A stretch of DNA of 10,946 nt from NCBI GenBank assembly GCA_964480425.1, contig CAYZPY010000086.1:1-10946 (forward strand). The letters are read 5' to 3'. The notes beneath the pieces are model-generated. The model searched no databases, was not told the DNA's origin, and saw only the letters and a program-made list of their open reading frames with translations. Below are positions 1 through 7,413 of the stretch, in pieces (position 1 is the first letter of the stretch; each line of letters begins with the position of its first letter). The position numbers and the translations under genes are program-made. The stretch is from CAYYMD01 sp964480425 (GTDB lineage: Bacteria; Planctomycetota; Phycisphaerae; SM23-33).

Positions 1-52
1 TCAGCCAAATTCTATCCAGTTGTCATTATTCGACTTATGATGGGACACTCGT

Positions 53-76
53 GGGCCGGCCCATATGGACCGGCCC
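53..76. other. GC-rich inverted repeat downstream of the sulfatase
   Basis: Seven bases at 53-59 (GGGCCGG) pair perfectly with 70-76 (CCGGCCC). After one C/A mismatch two more pairs follow, leaving a four-base ATAT loop, and CCATATGG in the centre is itself palindromic. It lies 23 bases past the sulfatase stop codon, where a transcription terminator would be expected. Neither strand has a U-run after the stem, so an intrinsic terminator is not clearly supported. It could be an mRNA 3'-end stabilising hairpin. The rest of 1-98 shows nothing recognisable. Confidence 0.4.
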
Positions 77-98
77 GATTATTAGTTTGTAGTCCGTT

Positions 99-1667
99 TT
101 AATCGTCCCAGTGTTTCTCGATGATCTTTTGAATGGCGGGGTAGTCCTCGTCGGTCTCGTTTAGTTTTTCCCGCACGCTTTTGAGTTTGGCCTTCAGGCG
201 CTTCTGCACTTCGGCGTATTGGGGCTCGTTGTAGACGTTGTCCATCTCGTGGGGGTCTTTTTTCAGGTCGTACATTTCCCATCCGGGAGGTGTCTGGTTC
301 TTTCCGTCGGGCGTGCGGCCGTAGAAGAAAATCAGCTTGTATCGCTTGGTGCGGATGCCGAAGTGCGCCGGGTTCCAGTGATGGGCCATATGCATCCAGT
401 ATCGGTAATAAGTGGCGTCGCGCCAGTCGTCGGGCTCTTTGCCGGTCTCGACGACGGATTTGAAACTTCGACCCTGCATGTAATCCGGAACGTCCACGCC
501 GGCGAAGTCCAGCATCGTCGGCGCGAAGTCGGTGTTGTTTATAAGGGCGTCGGTGCGCGAGTCGGGCTTGACGGTCTTTGGGTAGCGGATGATGAAAGGC
601 ATCCGCATCGATTCCTCGTACATCCAGCGCTTGTCGATGTAGTCGTGCTCGCCGAGCATGAATCCCTGGTCGTCGGTGTACATTATCACCGTATTGTCCA
701 TCAGATCGTTCTTTTTGAGGTATTCAAACAGGCGCCCCAGATTGTCGTCCACGCCCTTTACGCAACGGAGGTAGCGTTTGAGATATCTCTGGTAGGCCAC
801 GTGCGTGTACTGCTTGTCCGGCAGGGACTGGTCCACGTTCATGTGCTTGCCCATGTTGCGCTCGTGATGCCGCTTTGAGACGGACGTGCCGATCTTGTGG
901 ACCAGGGAGTTGTTCTCGCCCCGTGTGGCCACCGAGCCCTCGCCGCGATCGTAGAGACTGTCCGGCTCGGGTATTTCCACGTCTTCGAGATACGAATCGT
1001 ACCGCTTTGCGTTCTGGAACATGTCGTGGGGCGCCTTGAAATGCAGCATCAGGAAGAACGGTTTGTCTGCTTGGCGCTTGTTTTTGAACCAGTCCAGGGC
1101 GATGTCGGTTATCACGTCGGATGAGTGGCCCTTGTGTTTGACTTTGTTCTTCGGCCATTTGCCCTTGCCCATCTCGTGGAATTCCGGGTCGAAATATTTA
1201 CCTTGTCCGGGAAGGACCTTGTAGTAGTCGAAGCCGTTCGGCTCGACCTTCAGGTGCCACTTGCCGAGCATGGCGGTGTTGTATCCGGCCTTTTGCATCA
1301 GTTTGGATAGATAGTGCCTCTCGCGCAGCAATTTGTCGTTCAGGTCCAGCGCGCCGTTGGTCTGGCTGTACTGACCGGTCAGTATGCTGGCGCGCGACGG
1401 GACGCAGATGGAGTTGTTGCAGAAGCAGTTCTCCAGCAGCATTCCTTCCGAGGCGAGTTTGTCGATGTTCGGCGTGGGGTTCAACTTTGCCAGTCGTCCG
1501 CCGTACGCCCCGATGCCCTGTGCGCAGTGATCGTCGGACATTATGAACAGTATGTTGGGTCGTGGGGAGGGGCTGTGCCGTGCGGACTTGAGGACATTTG
1601 GCATGGACAGCAATGCTGTTCCCAGACCTGCGGATTTTAGAAAGTTACGACGGTTGTAATATAACAT
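99..1667 (-). CDS. Tat-exported sulfatase of the alkaline phosphatase superfamily (type I, formylglycine-dependent)
   Basis: This 522-residue enzyme is predicted to hydrolyse sulfate esters on a carbohydrate outside the cytoplasm. The N-terminus carries a twin-arginine motif, NRRNFLKSAG (residues 5-14), followed by a short hydrophobic stretch. The sulfatase signature CVPSR (88-92) supplies Cys88, the residue converted to formylglycine in this family. Other family motifs are the metal-binding Asp pair in MSDDH (45-46), GKWH (135-138), APHD around His214, and TDDQG (331-335) followed by GEH and DKRW. The DQG plus DKRWMYEES block resembles N-acetylglucosamine-6-sulfatase-type enzymes such as S1_11, but the exact substrate cannot be read from sequence. 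GGAG at 1675-1678 lies seven bases before the ATG and supports the start. No sulfatase-maturing enzyme is in the window, so activation must come from elsewhere. The gene is transcribed away from the TatD gene. The heparinase-type lyase nearby suggests a sulfated acidic glycan as target (inference). Confidence 0.95.
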   Translation of the reverse strand: MLYYNRRNFLKSAGLGTALLSMPNVLKSARHSPSPRPNILFIMSDDHCAQGIGAYGGRLAKLNPTPNIDKLASEGMLLENCFCNNSICVPSRASILTGQYSQTNGALDLNDKLLRERHYLSKLMQKAGYNTAMLGKWHLKVEPNGFDYYKVLPGQGKYFDPEFHEMGKGKWPKNKVKHKGHSSDVITDIALDWFKNKRQADKPFFLMLHFKAPHDMFQNAKRYDSYLEDVEIPEPDSLYDRGEGSVATRGENNSLVHKIGTSVSKRHHERNMGKHMNVDQSLPDKQYTHVAYQRYLKRYLRCVKGVDDNLGRLFEYLKKNDLMDNTVIMYTDDQGFMLGEHDYIDKRWMYEESMRMPFIIRYPKTVKPDSRTDALINNTDFAPTMLDFAGVDVPDYMQGRSFKSVVETGKEPDDWRDATYYRYWMHMAHHWNPAHFGIRTKRYKLIFFYGRTPDGKNQTPPGWEMYDLKKDPHEMDNVYNEPQYAEVQKRLKAKLKSVREKLNETDEDYPAIQKIIEKHWDD

Positions 1668-1726
1668 TGACCTGCTCCAATCCTGTATTCCGGATCGTTA
1701 CTGATGAATAATTCGCCGCGCTCACA

Positions 1727-1755
1727 ATAATATTTAACCCGCCCGGCGGTGGCAA
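1727..1755 (-). promoter_or_regulatory. Sigma70-like promoter for the sulfatase gene
   Basis: Read on the minus strand, TTGCCA (1755-1750) is followed by a 17-base spacer and TATTAT (1732-1727). Each hexamer differs from the consensus by one base. Transcription would start near 1720, giving a leader of about 50 bases before the sulfatase ATG at 1667. The spacer is GC-rich (CCGCCGGGCGGG). The promoter sits in the divergent region between the sulfatase and TatD genes. I found no equally good promoter for TatD on the plus strand. Confidence 0.6.
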
Positions 1756-1797
1756 GTGTTGATTGAGATGGACGTGCGTCATAATATCGCAGGCCGA

Positions 1798-2568
1798 ATG
1801 GAGCTGATCGACACACACTGTCACCTCGCCGACGATCGCCTGGCGGGTCGTATAGAGCAGGTCATTGCCGAGGCCCGCAGGGCGTGCGTCATCGGTTGCC
1901 TCTGCGCCGCCGGCGACCCGTCCGAGGCGGTGCTTGGGGCCAAACTTGCGGAGAAATATTCCGACGTGTGGTTCATGGCGGGGGTTCATCCTCACGAATC
2001 CGGAAGCGTCGAAGGCGACTACCTCCGCGCCATCGAACAGTTTGCAAACATGCAGGGCTGCCTCGCCGTGGGCGAGACGGGACTGGACTACCACTACGAT
2101 TATTCGGACCGCGTCGACCAGCAGATGGTATTCGCCGAGCAGTTGGGCCTGGCGGCCCAACTCGAGATTCCGGTCGTTGTTCACAGCCGCGATGCGTTCG
2201 ACGACACGCTTTTGATAATCGGCGATTCCGACATAAATCCGCGGCGAGTGCTGTTTCACTCGTTCACCGGCGACGAGGGACAGGTTCGGCGGGCGCTGGA
2301 AATCGGGGCGACGGTGAGCTTCTCGGGAATAGTCACGTTTAAAAACGCCGGCGACATACGCAAGGCCGCTAAGGTCGTCCCCGACGAACAGTTGCTGATT
2401 GAGACCGACGCGCCGTATCTGTCGCCCGAGCCCGTCCGCAAGCAGAAAGTCAACACGCCCGCCAACGTCGTGCACGTGGCCGAGTGCCTCGCCGCCGTGC
2501 GCGGTACAACTGGGGAAAAAATCGCCGAGATAACAACGCGGAACGCAAGGCGCTTCTTCGGAGTTTAA
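1798..2568 (+). CDS. TatD-family metal-dependent hydrolase (putative 3'-5' DNase)
   Basis: This 256-residue cytoplasmic TIM-barrel amidohydrolase matches the usual TatD length of about 255-265. All expected metal ligands are visible: THCHL (His7, His9), GETGLDYHY (Glu93), VVHSRDA (His129), FHSFTG (His154) and ETDAPYLSP (Asp204). GVHPH (63-66) is another family hallmark. Family members are Mg-dependent 3'-5' exonucleases linked to DNA repair and turnover; some also have deacylase activity, so the substrate is not certain. The ATG at 1798 is chosen because the family begins right at M-x-L-I-D-T-H-x-H. A GTG at 1756 and an ATG at 1768 would add 14 or 10 unconserved residues and crowd the sulfatase promoter. 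The Shine-Dalgarno at 1798 is weak (AGG, 1791-1793). The heparinase-like gene follows 42 bases later on the same strand and may be co-transcribed. Confidence 0.93.
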   Translation: MELIDTHCHLADDRLAGRIEQVIAEARRACVIGCLCAAGDPSEAVLGAKLAEKYSDVWFMAGVHPHESGSVEGDYLRAIEQFANMQGCLAVGETGLDYHYDYSDRVDQQMVFAEQLGLAAQLEIPVVVHSRDAFDDTLLIIGDSDINPRRVLFHSFTGDEGQVRRALEIGATVSFSGIVTFKNAGDIRKAAKVVPDEQLLIETDAPYLSPEPVRKQKVNTPANVVHVAECLAAVRGTTGEKIAEITTRNARRFFGV

Positions 2569-2610
2569 CTATCTGCGGCCATTCGTAAATCAAGCGGAAG
2601 GAGATTAAGG

Positions 2611-4530
2611 ATGCGTCGATTAATGATACTGGCGTCACTTGTGATTGCGTCGTTGTGCGATACCTCCGTGGCTGCCGATAAAGTCAGTTCCAAAAGGGTG
2701 TTGGAAATACTCGAAAAGAGCCGGGCCCCTCATCCGTACCTGATTCTCACCGGCGCCCGCCTTAAGGAGTTGTCCAAACTCTCTGTGCGCGACGAGACGC
2801 TGAAAAACTACGTCAAGGACGCGATCAAGCGCGCGGATGGGTATCTGGAAAAGCCGATGCTGACGTACGACAAGCACGGCCCGCGCCTGTTGCACGTCAG
2901 CAGGCGATGCCTGGACAGGATTTACGCGCTGGCTCTGGCGCATCGCATCACCGGCGAGAAAAACTACGCCGAGGTGGCGATTCAAAACATGCAGGCCGTG
3001 TGCGAATTCAAGGACTGGAACCCGTCGCACTTTCTGGACACCGCCGAGATGTCCCACGCCGTCGGAGTCGGGTACGACTGGCTATACGGGCGCATGGACC
3101 AAAAGACCCGCGCCGAAATCCGCAAAGCGCTGATTCAAAAGGGCCTGGAGCCCGGATGGAAGGTTTATAAATCCGACGGGTGGTGGACCAGGTCCGACTT
3201 CAACTGGAACCAGGTCTGCAACGGGGGAATGATAATCGGGGCACTTGCGGTGTGGCAGGAGGAGCCGCAGGTCGCTGCAAGAATCATCGCCGCGGGCGTG
3301 AATTCATTTCCCGGGGCGCTTAAAAGTTACGCCCCCGACGGCGCGTGGGGCGAGGGTCCGGGCTACTGGCATTACGCTACGCGTTACACCGCCTACGGGC
3401 TTTGTGCGCTGAACACGACCATGAAGACGGATTTCGGCCTGTCCGAGACGCCGGGCCTGGATGAGGCGGGGATGTTTCCCATATACACGACCGGGCCCAA
3501 TGGGCTGATGTTCAACTTTGCCGACGCCGGACAAAGGGCGTATTGCCGCGTGGGGCCCATGTCGTGCCTGTTCTGGCTGGCGCGGACGTATGACGCCCCG
3601 GCATATGCGCAGTTCCAGCATAACCTGCTCCATGGTCGCACCGCCGAGCCCGAGGACGTCATCTGGTACGTGGGCGAACCGAAGAGCAATCCGCTGGCGG
3701 AGTTGACCGAGGCCAAGTACTTCCGCGGCGAGGTCGAGGTGGCCACGTTCCGCGCGCCGTGTTTTAAGGGCTCGGCGTGGGACAAGAATGCGATATACCT
3801 GGCCACAAAGGCCGGCTATAACCAAGTCAACCACGGGCACCTTGATTTGGGTCAGTTCGTATTCGATGCCCGGGGCGTGCGATGGGCGGTGGACCTGGGG
3901 GCCGACAATTACAACCTGCCGGGCTACTGGGATAACAAACCCGGCGGGCGACGGTGGAAATACTACTGCCTCAACTCCCGCAGCCACAACGTACCGCTGG
4001 TAAACGGAAAGGACCAGAACGCCAAAGGCGAGTCGCGCATCGTGAAGTTCGCCGAGGGGGAAGATTTCAAGGGCGCCGTTGTGGATTTCACGTCTGCTTA
4101 CACTCCGTCGGCGAAGCGAGCGTTGCGCGGCACGGCCCTGGTTACAAATCGCAGCGGGGTCGGGTCGCCGCGGACGGTCGCGATAATTCAGGATGAATTC
4201 TTACTGAAGGAATCCGCGCGGATTACGTGGGGTATGACCACCGAGGCGGAGATTGACGTAAACGGCGATACGGCGATTTTAAAGCATGGCAAAGAAAGTG
4301 TTTATGCACGGATACTCTCGCCGGCGGGCGTAAAGTTCACCACCGAATCCGCCGAGCAGAAACCACCCCAGCGAAGGTGCGAGGGCTTCCGCCGGCTTTT
4401 GATTGAACTGCCGAAGACGAAAAAGGCGGTGCGAATCGTCGTGGCGCTTGAACCGGCCTGGACTTTAGGTCGAACACCGCCGCCGCTTCCGGATGTCACG
4501 CCGCTTGCCGACTGGCCCGGCTCGCGATGA
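2611..4530 (+). CDS. Secreted heparinase II/III-family polysaccharide lyase
   Basis: This is a 639-residue exported protein with a signal peptide (residues 1-21, likely cut after SVA). The architecture fits heparinase II/III-type lyases: an N-terminal alpha/alpha-toroid (about 30-340) and a C-terminal beta-sandwich (about 370-620). Toroid landmarks are FNWNQVCNGG (197-206) and EGPGYWHYA (248-256), whose Tyr residues suit the catalytic base/acid. The beta domain has NHGHLDLG (407-414), then Asp428 and a His459 in NSRSHN. The paired His residues and these later ligands resemble the catalytic His and Zn site of heparinase II. Such enzymes cleave uronic-acid polysaccharides by beta-elimination; heparin/heparan, alginate or another uronate polymer are all possible. 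At the position where some members use a toroid His, this protein shows Asn residues, as in the Asn-using subfamilies. AAGGAG (2598-2603) seven bases before the ATG supports the start. A hairpin at the 3' end probably terminates the transcript. Confidence 0.9.
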   Translation: MRRLMILASLVIASLCDTSVAADKVSSKRVLEILEKSRAPHPYLILTGARLKELSKLSVRDETLKNYVKDAIKRADGYLEKPMLTYDKHGPRLLHVSRRCLDRIYALALAHRITGEKNYAEVAIQNMQAVCEFKDWNPSHFLDTAEMSHAVGVGYDWLYGRMDQKTRAEIRKALIQKGLEPGWKVYKSDGWWTRSDFNWNQVCNGGMIIGALAVWQEEPQVAARIIAAGVNSFPGALKSYAPDGAWGEGPGYWHYATRYTAYGLCALNTTMKTDFGLSETPGLDEAGMFPIYTTGPNGLMFNFADAGQRAYCRVGPMSCLFWLARTYDAPAYAQFQHNLLHGRTAEPEDVIWYVGEPKSNPLAELTEAKYFRGEVEVATFRAPCFKGSAWDKNAIYLATKAGYNQVNHGHLDLGQFVFDARGVRWAVDLGADNYNLPGYWDNKPGGRRWKYYCLNSRSHNVPLVNGKDQNAKGESRIVKFAEGEDFKGAVVDFTSAYTPSAKRALRGTALVTNRSGVGSPRTVAIIQDEFLLKESARITWGMTTEAEIDVNGDTAILKHGKESVYARILSPAGVKFTTESAEQKPPQRRCEGFRRLLIELPKTKKAVRIVVALEPAWTLGRTPPPLPDVTPLADWPGSR

Positions 4531-4545
4531 TGGTAGGGCCAGTCG
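4509..4545 (+). terminator. Terminator-like hairpin at the 3' end of the lyase gene
   Basis: CGACTGGCCC (4509-4518) and GGGCCAGTCG (4536-4545) form a perfect 10-bp inverted repeat with a 17-base loop. The left arm and the stop codon (4528-4530) both lie inside the structure, so the hairpin overlaps the coding end. Downstream is only a short T-run (GGTTTTG near 4549-4555), so it is a weak intrinsic terminator at best. The ABC operon arrives from the opposite strand and ends at 4659, so a convergent terminator would make sense. The rest of 4546-4658 shows no gene. Confidence 0.5.
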
Positions 4546-4658
4546 CCCGGTTTTGACTTGTCGAGTTTGGAGTGCAGGGGCGTGAGGGTATGGATTACAT
4601 CGCGCAGATTCGCGGCCGAATATAATTTTGAGTTGTGTTCCGCCCCGGTCGGCGGCGT

Positions 4659-5816
4659 TCAGGTCGTCCTTCGATGACGCAACTGGTCGATGGCCACGGC
4701 CACGATGATGATTGCGCCGATGATTACGTCCTGGACCCATCTTGGCCACTGCATCTGCTGGCTCCCGGCGTAGAGGATGGTGATGATAAGCGCGCCGATT
4801 AGCGAACCGAACACCGAGCCCTCGCCCCCGGTGAAGCTCGCCCCGCCTATAATCACCGAGGCGATGACAAACAACTCGTACATTTTGGCCGTTTGGGGAT
4901 TTCCGGTCCCGTCGATGAACGAAAACTGCATAAGCGCCGCCAGACCGAAAAAGAAACCCGCAAGCGCGTAAACTATAATTTTCGTAAGTCCCACCGGCAC
5001 GCCGCACAGGCGCGCGGTTTCTTCGTTAGAGCCGACGGCAAACACGTGCCGCCCGAACCGCATGTAGCGGAGGATGAACCACGCAATAAGCAGCGCGCTA
5101 AGCATTATCCACACGCCCAGCGGAAGGATGAGCCAGCCGAGACCCTGTGGCGCTTCACCGGTACCTATACCCCTGATCCAGTTCAAAAACGGAACCAGCG
5201 TGGGGTCCAGGATTGATTTCAACCAGGTGTCCTCGGTGTAGATATGCTCCGAGCCGGCGATACCCTTTGCCAGGCCGCGGTATATCCCCATCGTGCCCAG
5301 CGTTACTATAAACGGCACCAGGCGCATGGAGACAATCATCAGTCCGTTGCCCAGCCCCGCCAGCGCGCCTGCCAGCACGCCCCCTATAAGCGCGGCGATG
5401 GGCAGGAGATTCGGATAATCCGTAATCAGGTAGCGCGTGACGGTGCCGTCCCCGTCCGGGTCCGGCGCGCCGTAGCTCAGTCTGAGTATCCACGCGGTAA
5501 CCACAACGCTCAGCGCTATGACCGACCCCGCAGAGAGGTCTATTCCCGCGCTTATGATAACCATTGTCATCCCCATGGCGGCAGTGCCGTAAACGCAACT
5601 CTGGCGCAGCATGGTTTCGATGTTTCTCGCAGAACAAAATCGCCAGAAATCATCGCCTTTAGCGGCATTTCTAATGCCCACCGCCGCGGTGAAAAAGGCG
5701 AACACCAGCACAAGCGCGACGAGCCGTCCGAGAGTATTGAACCAGGGGCGCTGTCCCAGGGGCATTTTTCCCTGCGAGGGTAGGATGTTCGGCGGCGGCA
5801 GGGTACTTTGTGACAT
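4659..5816 (-). CDS. Sugar ABC transporter permease, RbsC-like
   Basis: This 385-residue inner-membrane subunit would form the channel of a monosaccharide importer (BPD_transp_2/RbsC-XylH family). Hydrophobic segments lie at about 30-47, 78-90, 98-112, 136-160, 168-180, 227-250, 278-298, 315-325, 336-350 and 364-377. Family signatures include MVIISAGIDLSAGS (85-98), PFIVTLGTMGIYRGLA (168-183) and the conserved cytoplasmic block ELFVIASVIIGGASFTGG (314-331) that contacts the ATPase. An unusual loop at 116-134 contains DPDGDG, resembling a calcium-binding D-x-D-x-D-G turn. A second long loop (about 188-225) precedes the next membrane span; RbsC-type proteins are usually nearer 320-350 residues. 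The ATG is five bases after the ATPase stop, with AGGA (5829-5826 on the minus strand) inside the ATPase end, which indicates tight translational coupling. It is the last gene of the three-gene operon. Confidence 0.94.
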   Translation of the reverse strand: MSQSTLPPPNILPSQGKMPLGQRPWFNTLGRLVALVLVFAFFTAAVGIRNAAKGDDFWRFCSARNIETMLRQSCVYGTAAMGMTMVIISAGIDLSAGSVIALSVVVTAWILRLSYGAPDPDGDGTVTRYLITDYPNLLPIAALIGGVLAGALAGLGNGLMIVSMRLVPFIVTLGTMGIYRGLAKGIAGSEHIYTEDTWLKSILDPTLVPFLNWIRGIGTGEAPQGLGWLILPLGVWIMLSALLIAWFILRYMRFGRHVFAVGSNEETARLCGVPVGLTKIIVYALAGFFFGLAALMQFSFIDGTGNPQTAKMYELFVIASVIIGGASFTGGEGSVFGSLIGALIITILYAGSQQMQWPRWVQDVIIGAIIIVAVAIDQLRHRRTT

Positions 5817-5821
5817 TGGTA

Positions 5822-7354
5822 TTAATCCTGTCCGGTTGCGGTGAGCATCAATGAATGCTCATCCCAGTCTTCGACGTTTTTCGCTTCGCTGAGTCGCCCG
5901 CGGCACATCACGGCGATGCGGTCGCATATGCCCATAAGTTCGGGCAGATAACTGCTTATCATGATAATCGCCTTGGGCTGGCGTCCCAGTTCGGGGTTGC
6001 CCACCGCCAGTTCGTCTATGAGGCGATAAATCTGCGCCTTTGAGCCCACGTCGATGCCCCGGGTGGGCTCGTCCATCAGCAGCACGTCCACGTCGGCGTG
6101 AAGCAGGCGCGCCACGGCGACCTTCTGCTGGTTGCCGCCCGAAAGGGACAAAACCTTCTGTGTGGGACCCTGGCACTTGATGGGAATCTTGTCAATCCAG
6201 GGCTTGGTTGCGTCTGCCTGTTTTGACGGGCGCACCAGCCGCCACGGTCCCAGACCGTCCAGTCGCGGCAGCGTTACGTTGTCGGCGATGGTCAGGCCCA
6301 CGGCCAGTCCTTCGTTTTTGCGGTCTTCGCTGAGGTACCCGGCGCCCTGTATCCATCGCCTCCGGGGCGAGGCGGGACCGACGTAAGTGCCGAGTTTGAT
6401 ATCGCCTTTTTGCACCGGGTCCAGGCCAAAAAGCGCCCGCAGCATTTCCGTTCGTCCGGCCCCGACCAGCCCCGCGATGCCAAGCACTTCTCCCCGACGC
6501 AGTTGCAGCGACGCCGATTTCGGCTTGTTCTGACCGGCAAGTTCGCCCACGTCCAGCACGACCTCGCCCGCTGTGCGCTTGGAGCGCGGATACAGTTCGG
6601 AAACTTCCCTCCCGACCATCATGGCGATTATCTCTTTGACTTGCGTATCGGCGGTTGTGCCGCTTCCGACCGTCATGCCGTCGCGGAGAACCGTGAAGCG
6701 ATCGCTGACCTCGCGCACCTCCTCCAGGAAGTGCGAAATGTACACTATCGCCAGCCCGCGGGTCTTGAGCCGACGGATAAGGTCGAAGAGTTTTTCGATG
6801 TCCTTCAGCGTCAGCGAACTGGTGGGCTCGTCGAGCACCAGCACTCGGCACTTCATGGCCACCGCCCGGGCGATTTCCACCAGTTGCTGCTGGGCGATGG
6901 AGAGGTATCTGACCTGTGTCTGCGGGCGGATGTTGCCCACGCCGACCTCCGACAGGGCATCGACAGCCCTTTGGCGCATTTGCTCCCACCTGACCAGCGG
7001 ACCAAGACGGGGCTCCATGCCAAGCAGGATGTTCTCCATGACCGACAGGTGAGGCGCCAGGGACAGTTCCTGGTAAATCATTGCCACGCCGGTTTTGCGT
7101 GCGTGCAGTGGATTTTTCGGATGGAATGGCTCTCCGTCCAGCCACATTTTGCCTCGGTCGGCATTATGCGCGCCGCTGAGGACCTTCATCAGGGTGCTTT
7201 TACCGGCGCCGTTCTCGCCGACAAGTGCGTGTATCACGCCTGAGTTGACGCTCAGATTCACGCCCTGAAGCGCCAGTGTCGCCCCGAAGGCCTTGTGAAC
7301 GTCTTCCATCCTCAGGCGAGGCGGCGATGAGTCTCTGTTGGCAATATCTATCAT
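5822..7354 (-). CDS. Sugar ABC transporter ATP-binding protein, RbsA/MglA-like double ATPase
   Basis: This 510-residue cytoplasmic ATPase has two fused ABC domains, the normal size for RbsA, MglA and XylG. Domain 1 has Walker A GENGAGKST (46-54), a signature LSIAQQQ (151-157), Walker B VLVLDEP (171-177) and the switch His208. Domain 2 has the degenerate Walker A GLVGAGRTE (295-303), where Arg replaces the usual Lys, a signature LSGGNQQK (404-411), Walker B VLLMDEP (424-430), and Ser in place of the switch His. That asymmetry, with one canonical and one degenerate Walker A, is typical of this family and is not damage. The start at 7354 has a weak ribosome site; an internal ATG at 7309 would remove 15 unconserved residues and is a real alternative. 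The gene follows the binding protein by 59 bases and precedes the permease by five, so the three are one operon. Confidence 0.95.
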   Translation of the reverse strand: MIDIANRDSSPPRLRMEDVHKAFGATLALQGVNLSVNSGVIHALVGENGAGKSTLMKVLSGAHNADRGKMWLDGEPFHPKNPLHARKTGVAMIYQELSLAPHLSVMENILLGMEPRLGPLVRWEQMRQRAVDALSEVGVGNIRPQTQVRYLSIAQQQLVEIARAVAMKCRVLVLDEPTSSLTLKDIEKLFDLIRRLKTRGLAIVYISHFLEEVREVSDRFTVLRDGMTVGSGTTADTQVKEIIAMMVGREVSELYPRSKRTAGEVVLDVGELAGQNKPKSASLQLRRGEVLGIAGLVGAGRTEMLRALFGLDPVQKGDIKLGTYVGPASPRRRWIQGAGYLSEDRKNEGLAVGLTIADNVTLPRLDGLGPWRLVRPSKQADATKPWIDKIPIKCQGPTQKVLSLSGGNQQKVAVARLLHADVDVLLMDEPTRGIDVGSKAQIYRLIDELAVGNPELGRQPKAIIMISSYLPELMGICDRIAVMCRGRLSEAKNVEDWDEHSLMLTATGQD

Positions 7355-7413
7355 CTGCGTGTGACGATCGACCCACGCGGGGCGCGATGATTTTGGAATC
7401 CTGTTGCGGGTTG

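Noticed and set aside
295..303. Degenerate second Walker A (Arg for Lys) in the ABC ATPase as a sign of decay (positions here are residue numbers of the protein encoded at 5822-7354)
   Set aside because: The RbsA/MglA/XylG family normally has this asymmetric, degenerate second site.
1667..1695. TTGACC on the plus strand as a promoter for TatD
   Set aside because: No acceptable -10 hexamer is found 16-18 bases downstream.
1645..2475. A 276-codon open frame on the minus strand opposite TatD
   Set aside because: It covers the divergent promoter region and is antisense to a gene with all its metal ligands. No family motif is seen.
6192..7145. A 317-codon frame on the minus strand inside the double-ATPase gene
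   Set aside because: It is a shifted frame of the ATPase gene. Its translation is Arg/Gly/Ala-rich and of low complexity, with no motif.
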